64,000 bases of DNA from Planctomycetota bacterium (GTDB taxonomy: Bacteria; Planctomycetota; Phycisphaerae; Phycisphaerales; UBA1924): positions 2,898,796 to 2,962,795 of the forward strand of contig CP053450.1 in assembly GCA_013285505.1 (NCBI GenBank), given 5' to 3'. How positions within the stretch are numbered: position 1 is the stretch's first letter; the number at the start of each line of letters is the position of its first letter. Under the pieces are notes generated by a model. It made no database searches. It saw only the letters and a program-made list of their open reading frames with translations, and was not told where the DNA came from. Position numbers and translations under genes: made by a program. Below are positions 9,003-18,165 of this stretch, in pieces.

Positions 9003-11025
9003 ATGCTCTCCTCCACCACCGCTGACGCAAGGCCTCTGACTCTGGTTGAGAAGATTGCCACCCGCTACACCGTCGGGCTGCGGAGCGACGAGTCGGCGCG
9101 GCAGGGGCAGATCATCCGGGTGCGTCCGAAGCACGTGATGACGCACGACAACACCGGGGCGGTGATCCCGAAGTTCGAGTCGATCTTTGCGGGGACGGGG
9201 CGCGAGCCTCGGGTGGCGGAACCTTCGCAGCCGGTTTTCGTGATCGACCACGACATCCAGAACCACACACCGGAGAACCTCGGGAAGTACGCGAGGATCG
9301 AGAGGTTTGCGGCGACGCACGGGGCGGACTTCTACCCGGCGGGGACGGGGATCTCGCACCAGGTGATGGTCGAGCAGGGGTACGCGGTGCCGGGGTCGCT
9401 GGTGGTCGGATCGGACTCGCACTCGAACATGTACGGGGGAGTGTCGGCGCTGGGGACACCGGTGGTGCGGACGGATGCGGCGTGTCTGTGGGCGACGGGA
9501 CAGACGTGGTGGCAGGTGCCGCAGGTAGCGCGGTGTGAGCTGCGCGGGGTGCTGCGGCCGGGCGTGGTGGGCAAGGACGTGATCATCGCGCTGTGCGGGC
9601 TCTTCAACAAGGACGAGGTGCTGAACCACGCGGTGGAGTTTGTGGGCGAGGGTGTCGCGGCGCTCTCGATGGACCACCGGCTGTCGATCTCGAATATGAC
9701 GACGGAGTGGGGCGCGTTGGCGGGGCTATTCCCGTTCGACGAGGTGCTCAGAGCGTACCTGCTGGAGCGGGCGGCGTACTTCGCGTCCGCGCGACGACCG
9801 GGGACGCGGCACGAGGGCTCGAAGGGCGGGTACTCGGCGGAGGAGGTCGAGGGCTGGTGGGCTGGACGCCTCGAGGCGGACGCGGGGGCAGAGTATGCGA
9901 TCGAGTTGGAGTTGGATCTCTCGACGATCACGCCGCACGTGTCGGGGCCGAACCACGTCAAGGTGATGACATCGGTGGCGGAGATGCAGGCCAGGGACGT
10001 GAAGATCGACAAGGCGTATCTGGTCTCGTGCGTGAACGCCCGGCTGGCGGATATCGCGGAGGCCGCGGGCGTGGTGCGGGGCAGGCGGGTAGCAGCCGGG
10101 GTGGAGTTCTACGTCGCGGCGGCATCGGCGGACGTTCAGGCGGAGGCCGAGCGGCTGGGGCACTGGGGTGCGCTGCTGGAGGCCGGGGCGAGGGCGTTGC
10201 CGCCGGGGTGCGGGCCGTGCATCGGGCTGGGCGCGGGGCTGGTCGAGGACGGCGAGGTGGCGATCAGCCGCGACGAACCGGAACTTCAGGGGGCGGATGG
10301 GCTCGCGGGATGCGGAGGTGTACCTCGCCTCGCCGGCGGTTGTCGCGGCCAGCGCGGTTGCGGGGAAGATCGCGGCACCGTTTGCCGTCGAGGACGCGGT
10401 GCCGGTCGGTGCGGCGCGGCTGCGGCCGGCGTCGGCGTCGGATGGCGCGCCGGGACAACCGACGGAGATTCTCGACGGGTTCCCGGCGAGGCTGGTCGGA
10501 CGGGTGCTGTATCTGCCGGCCGACAACATGAACACCGACGGGATCTACGCGGGCAAGTGGACCTACCGGGACGATCTGACGCCTGAGCAGATGGCGGGGG
10601 TCGTGTTCGAGAACTACGACCCGTCGTTTGGCCGGGTGTATCAGGAGGGAGACCTGATCGTGGGCGGCCGGAACTTCGGCACCGGATCCAGCCGCGAGCA
10701 GGCGGCTACGGCGCTGAAGCACCGGGGGATTGCGTGCGTGATCGCGGCGAGCTTCGGCGAGACGTACCGGCGGAACGCGTTCAACAACGGGTTTCTCTGT
10801 ATTGAGTGCCCGGCGCTGGTGGACCATCTGGCGGCGACGCTGGGCGAGGGCTCCCCGACGATCCCGGGTCCGGGCGTGACGATCGAGTTTGCCACCTCGA
10901 CGATCGGGTGCGACGACCGGGCGTTCCCGTTTGCGCCGCTCTCGACCGTCGCGCAGGAATTGGTGGTCGCGGGCGGGGCCGAGGCGATCGCGGGGAGTTC
11001 GCTTACAAGACTGTCGCGGGGGTGA
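9003..11025 (+). CDS. Fused aconitase-family hydro-lyase resembling fungal homoaconitase, one frame break
   Basis: One chain carries both the large (LeuC-like) and small swivel (LeuD-like) domains, 673 residues after removing one base near 10268. 4Fe-4S cysteines are at about 343 ([13 protein letters not shown]), 403 and 406 (GCGPC). After the break come [12 protein letters not shown], then [14 protein letters not shown] and [14 protein letters not shown]. The wording of these motifs is closest, from memory, to fungal homoaconitase (Lys4/LysF), which hydrates homoaconitate to homoisocitrate in the alpha-aminoadipate lysine route. Bacterial versions are normally two proteins. The next gene is a matching beta-decarboxylating dehydrogenase. 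Isopropylmalate or another 2-alkylmalate remains possible as substrate. Confidence 0.75.
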
Positions 11026-11079
11026 CCCGCCGGAGGGACAGCTACTAGCATGGCCGGTCCTTCTTCGACGGAGCGCAGC

Positions 11080-12234
11080 ATGCCCAAGTACACCATCGCC
11101 TGGATGCCCGGAGACGGCGTCGGCAAGGACGTGATGCAGGCCACGCGGATCGTGCTCGATCGGCTGGGTCTGGACGCCGAGTACGTGCCGGCGGACATCG
11201 GGTGGGAGTTCTGGGTCAACGAGGGGAACCCGCTGCCCGATCGCACGATCGAGACGCTGAAGCGGACGGACTGTGCGCTCTTCGGGGCGATCACATCGAA
11301 GCCTCGAGAGGAGGCGGCTGCGGAGCTGCGACCCGAGTTGCGGGGCAGAGGCCTGAGCTACTTCTCGCCGATCGTGCGGCTTCGGCAGTTGTTCAACCTG
11401 CACACCAATCTGCGGCCGTGCAGAGCGTTCCGGGGGAATCCGCTCAACCGGCTGGGCGACGACATCGATCTGGTGGTGTTCCGTGAGAACACGGAGGGGA
11501 TGTACGGGGGTATCGAGTGGTTCCCGCTCCCGGAAAGGGTCGCGGCGGCCATGGCGGACGCCGAGGTCGGGCACCCGGAGCGGATGAAGCAGTGGTTCGA
11601 CAAGGGGCTTGAGAACGTCGCGCTCTCGACGCGGGTGATGAGCCGGCAGGGGTGTGAGAGCATCTGCCGACGCTCGTTCGAGTACGCGCAGCGGTTCGGA
11701 CGCAGGAGCGTGACGCTCGTGGAGAAGCCGAACGTCCTCCGCGAGACGGGCGGGCTGATGACCCGGGTGTTCCGCGAGATCGCGAGCGAGTATCCCGGCG
11801 TGGAGGCGTGGGAAGCGAATGTCGACGCGATCTGCATGTGGATGCTCAAGAGCCCGCAGGACTACGACGTGCTGGTCGCGGAGAATATGTTCGGGGACAT
11901 CGTCAGCGACCTGTGCGCGGGGCTCGTGGGCGGGCTGGGGTTTGCGCCCGCGGCCAACATCGGGGACGACTACGCGGTCTTCGAGCCGACGCACGGCTCG
12001 GCCCCCAAGTACGACGGCATGGACGTGGTGAATCCGATCGCGATGCTGCTCACGGCCAAGATGATGCTCGACTGGCTCGGCGAGTCGGAGATGGCCGGGC
12101 GGTTGGAATCGGCGGTCGCGGCGGTGATCGAGGCGGGAGAGGTGCGGACCTACGACATGGCGCAGGTCCGGGCGGGATCGGCCGGGACAGCCTCGACCAC
12201 GGCGATGGCGGAGGCCGTGGCGGCCCTCCTGTAG
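11080..12234 (+). CDS. Isocitrate/homoisocitrate/isopropylmalate dehydrogenase family enzyme
   Basis: NAD(P)-dependent oxidative decarboxylase of a 2-hydroxy-3-carboxy acid. Seen: YTIAWMPGDGVGKDV at the start, the substrate-site run SPIVRLRQLFNLHTNLRP, ENTEGMYGGIEW, VAENMFGDIVSDL, and the NAD-site segment EPTHGSAPKYDG. Length 384 from ATG 11080, chosen because CGGAG lies 6 bases before it; ATG 11050 adds ten residues. It follows the hydro-lyase by 54 bases, and the pair would catalyse consecutive steps in a homocitrate-, citrate- or isopropylmalate-type pathway. Homoisocitrate is my preferred substrate only because of the neighbour. No homocitrate synthase lies in the window. Confidence 0.8.
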   Translation: MPKYTIAWMPGDGVGKDVMQATRIVLDRLGLDAEYVPADIGWEFWVNEGNPLPDRTIETLKRTDCALFGAITSKPREEAAAELRPELRGRGLSYFSPIVRLRQLFNLHTNLRPCRAFRGNPLNRLGDDIDLVVFRENTEGMYGGIEWFPLPERVAAAMADAEVGHPERMKQWFDKGLENVALSTRVMSRQGCESICRRSFEYAQRFGRRSVTLVEKPNVLRETGGLMTRVFREIASEYPGVEAWEANVDAICMWMLKSPQDYDVLVAENMFGDIVSDLCAGLVGGLGFAPAANIGDDYAVFEPTHGSAPKYDGMDVVNPIAMLLTAKMMLDWLGESEMAGRLESAVAAVIEAGEVRTYDMAQVRAGSAGTASTTAMAEAVAALL

Positions 12235-12311
12235 CGAAAGCACCTGGAAGACTCGGCGCAGATCGAGGGGAAACGCTCAATCGGTGGCCCGACCGGACCG
12301 ATAAGGCCGCA

Positions 12312-13328
12312 ATGGCACAACGCCTGCGCCATCCATCGCTCTCGGCCCAGCCGCTCTCGCGGCGGCTGTTCCGCCTGATGGTGCCACAGTTGGCGATGCT
12401 GATACTGGGAACGCTCGGGTTCATGTGGACGGAGGGCTGGGACCCGGAGCGGGCGTTGTACTTCACGGTGATCACCGTGTCGACGGTGGGGTATGGGGAC
12501 TACGAGGTGACGGAGGCCGGCCGGCGATTCGCGGTGTTCATGATCTTCGGCGGCTTCGCGATTGTGACCTACTTCGTCGGTCAGTTGATCCAGTTGATCG
12601 TCGAGCGGCAACTCGATTGGGAGCGGGGTATGCGGAAGCAAGCGGCGTCGGCAAGGGATCATTACATCGTCGCGGGGTTCGGAAGGATCGGGCGGCTCGT
12701 CTGCGAGAGTCTGGACGCGGACTCGATCCCCTTCGTCGTGATTGATCAGGACCGCGCGCGGAGCGAGGAGGCGGCACGGTGTGGCTACGTGTCGCTCGTG
12801 GCCGACGCGACGCACGATTCGGTCCTTCGGTCGTGCGGGATCGAGCGGGCCCGGGGGCTGGTGTGCCTCACGCCCTCGGACTCGGCGAACATCGTGATCA
12901 CGCTCAGCGCCAGGGGGATCTCGCGGGACCTGCCGATCATCAGCAGGGCCGAGGACGAGGACGCGGTGCGGAAAATGAAGCTGGCGGGCGCGACGCGGAT
13001 TATCTCCCCGACTTACAGAGGAGCCGTCGCGGTGGCCAACAGCATCACGCGGCCCCACATCATCGACTTCCTGGACGAGACCAACGAGTCTACCGAGTGC
13101 GTGGAGTTCTGCCGCGTGGCGGTGCGACCGGGGTCGCCGCTGGACGGCGGGACCATCGGCGACTGCGGGCTGACGCGTTCGGAATCGCTGGTCCCGGTCG
13201 CGGTCAAGCGGGCGGACGGGTCACTGGAGTTTCGCCCGGCCGCGGACCGGGTGCTCGCCGCGGGTGACACGGTGATCTTCGCCGGGCACCCGGGTGCGGC
13301 GATCGAGTTCTGCGCCGAGGCTGCCTAG
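12312..13328 (+). CDS. Potassium channel with TrkA-N and TrkA-C domains
   Basis: A 338-residue inner-membrane K+ channel with regulatory RCK domain. Seen: a first TM helix near residues 20-40, pore helix and selectivity filter TVGYGD at 58-63, a second TM helix near 73-98, then a Rossmann fold with GFGRIG (122-127) and a C-terminal TrkA-C region ending near RVLAAGDTVIF. The two-TM plus RCK layout is that of MthK/Kch-like channels gated by ligands such as Ca2+ or nucleotides. It lies between metabolic genes and shares their strand, with 77 bases before it. A link to those enzymes is not evident. Confidence 0.9.
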   Translation: MAQRLRHPSLSAQPLSRRLFRLMVPQLAMLILGTLGFMWTEGWDPERALYFTVITVSTVGYGDYEVTEAGRRFAVFMIFGGFAIVTYFVGQLIQLIVERQLDWERGMRKQAASARDHYIVAGFGRIGRLVCESLDADSIPFVVIDQDRARSEEAARCGYVSLVADATHDSVLRSCGIERARGLVCLTPSDSANIVITLSARGISRDLPIISRAEDEDAVRKMKLAGATRIISPTYRGAVAVANSITRPHIIDFLDETNESTECVEFCRVAVRPGSPLDGGTIGDCGLTRSESLVPVAVKRADGSLEFRPAADRVLAAGDTVIFAGHPGAAIEFCAEAA

Positions 13329-13416
13329 CGGTGTGAACGGGTGCGCAGCCGACAGCGGTGTTGCGGGGCGATAGAGTCTGCGGACTTTTTTGCTGCTGCC
13401 CGGCCGCGAGGTACCC

Positions 13417-14853
13417 ATGTCGATCGCGTACAAGACGTCCGAGTTTCTCTCCGCGGAGTTGGCCGAGTGGGCGTGCGCGCTGGAGTACGACTACCTGAGC
13501 CCCGAGGCGGTGCGGGCGGCGAAGCTGTTCTGGTACGACTCGATCGGGTGCGCGCTCGGGGGGAGCCAGCAGGAGGACGCCAGAATCTTGCTCGCGCACT
13601 ACCGGGAGATGGCCGGGAGCGACGCGGGATCGGGGCCGTGCACGTGCTTTGTGTCGGGCTTCCGGACCAACCCGGTAGACGCCGGCTTTCTGAACGCCCA
13701 CATGATCCGGGCGATGGACTACAACGACATCTATTGGAAAGCCGACCCGTCGCACCCGTCGGACATCATCGCCGCACCGCTGGCGTTGTGTGAGTACAAG
13801 GGGCTGGGCGGGAAAGACCTGATCCTCGCGACGGTCATCGCCTACGAGGTGGAGCAGCGGCTGGCCGAGTTCGGGCTGCCCGGCGTGCGGGAGTATGGCT
13901 GGCACCACGCGACGCTGACGGCGTTCGCTTCGCCGATCGCCTGCGGGCGGCTGCTCAACCTCACACCGGCGCAGATGGTCCACGCGATCGGGATCTCGGC
14001 GTCGAGGACGTTCTGCCCGGGCGCGGTGACGGCGGGCAAGCTGACGAACATGAAGAACACGGTGGACCCGTGGGCGGCGCGGATGGGGGCCGAGTCGGCC
14101 TTGCTCGCGGCGCGGGGGTTCTCAGGACCGGAGCACATCTTCGACGGCAAGGAGGGGCTGTATCACGTGTTCGGTCACGTGATGTGCAACGGCAGGCCGG
14201 CGGCCTTCGACACGGAGATCCTGCGGAAGGACCTGCCGCGGGGGGCGGGTGACCACTACCGCATCCTCGACTGCGGCATGAAGTCGTTCCCCATCGAGGC
14301 CCTGAGCCACGCGCCGCTGACGGCGCTGATGAAGTGTGTGCAGGAACATAGCATCGAGGCCGACGAGGTCACGGAGATCAAGGTCGAGGTGATCGCGCGG
14401 GCGGCGGACATCCTGGGCGATCCGCACAAGTATCGTCCGGACTCGAAGGAGACGGCGGACCACTCGCTGCCGTACTGCATGGCGGTCGGGATTGTGGACG
14501 GCATGGTGACGCCGCTGCAATTCAGGGAGGAGCGGGTGATGGACCGCGCCCTGATCCCGGTGATGGACAAGGTGAAGGTGGTGGCCAACGAGAGCTTCGA
14601 GGCGCTGTTCCCGGAGTTCCAGCCGAGCCGCGTGACGATCACGACCAAGGACGGGAGGAGCTTTGCCAAGCGGGTGGACGTGCCCAAGGGCGACCCCCGC
14701 GACCCGATGACGGCCGAAGAGATCGGGGTGAAGTTCCGGGCGTTGGGTGGGGGTGTGATCGGCGAGGCCGGGTGCGAGCGGGCGGGGGAGTGGATCATGG
14801 CGATGGAGGAGCACAGCTCCGTAACCGGTCTGTTCGAGTCAACCTCCGCCTGA
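13417..14853 (+). CDS. MmgE/PrpD family protein
   Basis: A 478-residue cytoplasmic protein of the 2-methylcitrate dehydratase/iminodisuccinate epimerase/cis-aconitate decarboxylase superfamily. Seen: the helical N-terminal domain with DSIGCALGG, the active-site-like run AHMIRAMDYNDIYWK followed by HPSDIIAAPLA, GWHHATLTAFASPIACGRL, KSFPIEALSHAP and HSLPYCMAVGIVDG. PrpD dehydrates 2-methylcitrate without an Fe-S cluster. Near a homoaconitase-like gene it could supply a tricarboxylate dehydration step, which is an inference. The start follows an 88-base gap that ends with a T-run and a GC leader. Exact substrate unknown. Confidence 0.85.
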   Translation: MSIAYKTSEFLSAELAEWACALEYDYLSPEAVRAAKLFWYDSIGCALGGSQQEDARILLAHYREMAGSDAGSGPCTCFVSGFRTNPVDAGFLNAHMIRAMDYNDIYWKADPSHPSDIIAAPLALCEYKGLGGKDLILATVIAYEVEQRLAEFGLPGVREYGWHHATLTAFASPIACGRLLNLTPAQMVHAIGISASRTFCPGAVTAGKLTNMKNTVDPWAARMGAESALLAARGFSGPEHIFDGKEGLYHVFGHVMCNGRPAAFDTEILRKDLPRGAGDHYRILDCGMKSFPIEALSHAPLTALMKCVQEHSIEADEVTEIKVEVIARAADILGDPHKYRPDSKETADHSLPYCMAVGIVDGMVTPLQFREERVMDRALIPVMDKVKVVANESFEALFPEFQPSRVTITTKDGRSFAKRVDVPKGDPRDPMTAEEIGVKFRALGGGVIGEAGCERAGEWIMAMEEHSSVTGLFESTSA

Positions 14854-14960
14854 GCCGGCCGCGTCGGCGGCCCGCGGCTCGCCGAGGGCGATTCTCACCG
14901 CCTGATGGGTGGTTATTGGGCGTTGGTTGACGCACGCTCTACCGAGTCGAAGCGCGAGGC

Positions 14961-14989
14961 TTGACAAGGGTTTTCACTCTCTGGATACT
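14961..14989 (+). promoter_or_regulatory. Candidate sigma-70 promoter
   Basis: A consensus -35 TTGACA (14961-14966) and a -10-like GATACT (14984-14989) are separated by 17 bases, in the 213-base gap before the large LEPR-XLL gene. CGAGGAGG follows at 14991-14998. This is sequence matching only, and planctomycete promoters are poorly defined. Confidence 0.45.
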
Positions 14990-15066
14990 GCGAGGAGGCA
15001 TTGCTTTGTGCCTCAATCCGGGAGCACCGCGCGGGCGACGCCGGCGGACGCAGGGAGAGTGTGGAC

Positions 15067-18051
15067 ATGAAGAAGCCGACTCTGGGCCGCGGTGCCCGCG
15101 CCGAGGCACGCCGCGGCGGGTCTCGGATCGCCGAGGGGGCAACGCCTCTGTGCGAGGGGCTCGAACAGCGGGTGATGCTCTCGACGGTGGTGTGGGACGG
15201 CGGGGCCGGTTCGATGGACTGGAACACCCCGGCCAATTGGGACGGCGATGTGCTGCCGACGATCGCCGATGACGTGGAGATCCCGCCGCTCGGCGGCGAC
15301 GCGGTGTTGGTCTCGGGCGACGCCGAGGCCCGCACGCTCACGAGCGAGACCGGGATCGTCATCGAGGAAGACTCGACGCTGCGGGTGGATGTGTCCACCG
15401 AGATGTACGCCAACCTCTCGGTGATCGGTGGCACACTCCGGGGCGGGACGGTCGAGTTCTTTCGCCACGCGTCGTTGGTGTTCACGGACAATCACGGCAC
15501 CCTCGCCGACGTCGAGTTGCTCAACCCTGTCGATCCCGGTTGGGGTCGGGTGCGTCTTGAGGGGAACACCCGTTTCCCGGTCATGCGGTTGAGCCTGCAC
15601 GGCGCGCAGACGCTGTGGGCGCCGGGGTACACGCTGCGCGACCCCATCATGATCCAGGGCGAGGGGAAGCGGACGATCTGGGTCGCCGAGGGCGGCGACG
15701 GCGACGCGACGATCGCACCGGGAGCGAGCATCACGCTGGCCGCCGGGAGCACGGCCAACCTCGGCATTCAGCAGAGTGCGTACGCGACCCTGGTGAATCA
15801 GGGACTCATCGTGGCGGAGGGCGCGGGCAGGCTGGACGTCGGCAGGCTTCGTGAGTGCATCAACGAGGGCACCCTCCGCTTGAACAGCGGCACCCTTCGG
15901 CTGGTCGGCATGAACACCTTCAGCAACCCGGGTTCGCTGGAAGTGCACGGCGGCACGCTCGAGCTTTCGACCTCGATGACGACCGACGGGCTCGGGCTGG
16001 AGCGGTGGACGAGAACCGGCGGGACGGTCGAGCTGACCAGTTCGCTCGACAACCACGGGCGCACGCTCACGCTGAATTCCGTGACCGGTTCCTGGAAGTT
16101 TTCCGGTTCGATCAACGGCGGCACCGTCGAGTTTGCGGACGGCGCCGAGCTCGTGTACAGCCACGAGCCCAGCTATCTGCGCGATGTGGACATCCGGGGC
16201 GACATCCGGCTGAGCGCGTTCAACGGCCAGACCACGCTCATGGGTTCCACGCGGTTCGATACGCTGTTCCTGACGGGTGCCTACGCGATTGTCCACCTCG
16301 GCTTCGACTATGTGCTGCACGACACCGTCGTCGCGGACGGGGTTGATGCCGGGATCCGCAAGATCGAGTTGGACTCCGGGGGCGCGACGTTTGCAGCGGG
16401 TGCATCGATCCTGCTCGACGCGGCGTGCGGCGGGGATCTGGAGATCACCCGTCGCCAGCCCGCGGCGTTGGTCAATCATGGCGAGATCGTCGCGGAGTCG
16501 GCAGCCAGCGAACTGCGGATCACCTCCAATCTCAGCTCCTTTGAGAACACCGGGACGATCCGGGCGATCGCGGGGAAGCTCTCGCTCTATGCGCTCGAGT
16601 GGCACAACTCCGGCCAGATCGCGGCGTCGGATGCTGAGGTCTACTTCGACCGCTCCATGACGAACACCGGGCAGATCGTGCTCGACAACTGCCAGACCGA
16701 ATTCGCGGCCGACGCGACCACGGCGGGGCTGGCCCTGCCGCTCTGGACGCGTACCGGCGGCACCTTCACCTTCAGCGGCGAGTTGGACAACACAGACGAC
16801 ACGCTCTCACTCGACAGCAGCACGGGTTCCTGGATCCTTGCTGATGCATCGTTTCTTGGCGGCGTGATCTCCTTCGCCGGCGGCGCGGGGTTCGAGTACA
16901 CCGACGACGGTGTGTGGTTTGGCGGCGTGGAGTTGCTGGCAGAGATCGTGCTCGACGACCCGGGCGACACGGCGTTCGTGTACTACGACACGAGGTTCGT
17001 GGCCGCTCGGCTGCGGGCCGAGGGGACCAGGCTCCGCCTCGGCCCCGGCTACGTGCTGCAGGACGCGGTCATCGCCGAGGGAGACGCCCCGGGCACGCGG
17101 CAGGTCTGGCTGGCGTATGCGGGCGCGGGAGACGTTGTGTTCGGGCCGGACGCCTCGGTCACGCTCGCGGCGGACTGCGCGGGCGATCTGGAGATTCGCA
17201 ACTCCCGGAGCACGACGCTGGTCAATCAGGGCCGCATCAGCGCTCTGGCGCCGGGCCGGATGCTGAGCATGACCGGCTCGTACCCGTTTACGAACGCGGG
17301 CACCGTCGAGGTCCGCGACGGTGCCATGAGCCTCGCGTCGGACACACTCGTCAATATCGCGGAGGGCACACTCACCGACGGCGTGTGGATTGTCGAGGAC
17401 GGCGTGCTCGCGACGGTCGGGGGCGACATCGCCGTGTTGGACGCCGACGTGACGCTCGACGGGACGGCGGCGTGGGCGCAGCTCTCGGCGATCGCGGCTA
17501 ATGACGGCACACTCCGCCTGGGCTCGGAGATCGTGGCTGCGGGCTCGTTCATCAATCGCGGCACGCTCACGCTCGTCCCGGGCGGAAACCTTGTCGTCGG
17601 TGCAGACTTCACGCAGACTCCCGCCGGTTCGCTCGTCGTCAGCGTGAGCGGGCCGGATGCCGGAAGCGGCTATGGCACCTTGCACGTTACTGGTGTGGCG
17701 TTCCTCGCCGGGAGCCTCGCCGTCGAATACGATGGGGGCTTCTTGCCGATTCAGGGAACGTTCTTCGACTTCCTCGCGGCGAGCAGCACGCCGGTTGGTG
17801 CGTTTGAGGAGGCGACCCTCCCCGCCGCTCCCAGCGGGGACAAGTCTGTGTTGCTCTACACCGATAGCGGCGTCAGCATGCTTTCCACCGATCTGGCCGA
17901 TGTCGACCTCAACGGCCTGGTCGACACGAGGGACCTTTTGGCCTACCTCAATCTCTGGGCCAGCGATAACGAACTGGCTGATCTCAACGGGGATGGCGTG
18001 ATCGATACCCGCGACTTCCTGTTCTTTCTCAATCTGTTCACCGACGGATGA
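15067..18051 (+). CDS. LEPR-XLL-type secreted repeat protein with C-terminal dockerin-like domain
   Basis: A 994-residue surface or exported protein. The N-terminus is basic and then has CEGLEQRVMLST, a variant of the LEPR-XLL motif that begins many large planctomycete secreted proteins. The body is beta-rich and Gly/Thr-rich, with at least two clear copies and one earlier, more divergent copy of a ~246-residue unit. The C-terminus has two EF-hand-like calcium segments, DLNGLVDTRDLLAYLNLW and DLNGDGVIDTRDFLFFLNLF, as in dockerin type I. It probably binds or displays on the cell surface. ATG 15067 is chosen because it begins a typical basic leader; TTG 15001 also reads open. No enzyme domain was recognised. 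Confidence 0.82.
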   Translation: MKKPTLGRGARAEARRGGSRIAEGATPLCEGLEQRVMLSTVVWDGGAGSMDWNTPANWDGDVLPTIADDVEIPPLGGDAVLVSGDAEARTLTSETGIVIEEDSTLRVDVSTEMYANLSVIGGTLRGGTVEFFRHASLVFTDNHGTLADVELLNPVDPGWGRVRLEGNTRFPVMRLSLHGAQTLWAPGYTLRDPIMIQGEGKRTIWVAEGGDGDATIAPGASITLAAGSTANLGIQQSAYATLVNQGLIVAEGAGRLDVGRLRECINEGTLRLNSGTLRLVGMNTFSNPGSLEVHGGTLELSTSMTTDGLGLERWTRTGGTVELTSSLDNHGRTLTLNSVTGSWKFSGSINGGTVEFADGAELVYSHEPSYLRDVDIRGDIRLSAFNGQTTLMGSTRFDTLFLTGAYAIVHLGFDYVLHDTVVADGVDAGIRKIELDSGGATFAAGASILLDAACGGDLEITRRQPAALVNHGEIVAESAASELRITSNLSSFENTGTIRAIAGKLSLYALEWHNSGQIAASDAEVYFDRSMTNTGQIVLDNCQTEFAADATTAGLALPLWTRTGGTFTFSGELDNTDDTLSLDSSTGSWILADASFLGGVISFAGGAGFEYTDDGVWFGGVELLAEIVLDDPGDTAFVYYDTRFVAARLRAEGTRLRLGPGYVLQDAVIAEGDAPGTRQVWLAYAGAGDVVFGPDASVTLAADCAGDLEIRNSRSTTLVNQGRISALAPGRMLSMTGSYPFTNAGTVEVRDGAMSLASDTLVNIAEGTLTDGVWIVEDGVLATVGGDIAVLDADVTLDGTAAWAQLSAIAANDGTLRLGSEIVAAGSFINRGTLTLVPGGNLVVGADFTQTPAGSLVVSVSGPDAGSGYGTLHVTGVAFLAGSLAVEYDGGFLPIQGTFFDFLAASSTPVGAFEEATLPAAPSGDKSVLLYTDSGVSMLSTDLADVDLNGLVDTRDLLAYLNLWASDNELADLNGDGVIDTRDFLFFLNLFTDG
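15412..17300 (+). repeat. Large internal protein repeats in the LEPR-XLL gene
   Basis: Three tandem modules of about 225-246 codons. Matching landmarks are GSWKFSGSINGG at 16087 and GSWILADASFLGG at 16825 (738 bases apart); APGYTLRD, GFDYVLHD and GPGYVLQD; ATLVNQGLIVAE, AALVNHGEIVAE and TTLVNQGRISAL; plus ERWTRTGGTVEL and LPLWTRTGGTFTF. The copies are diverged at DNA level, so this is an old duplication. Confidence 0.75.
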
Positions 18052-18165
18052 GTCGCGGCGCGGCTCCGCGCAAAGCACGGTGGCCGGCATGGTTCCTCCC
18101 GGCAGATGTTGGGCGAGGGTGACCCCGCCCCACGGGGCGTGCAGCCGGTCGGTACCATTTCTTCG

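Noticed and set aside
13321..13392. Short stem (AGTC/GACT) with a run of six T's after the K+ channel gene as a terminator
   Set aside because: A 4-bp stem is too weak to support a call; it could equally be part of the leader of the next gene.
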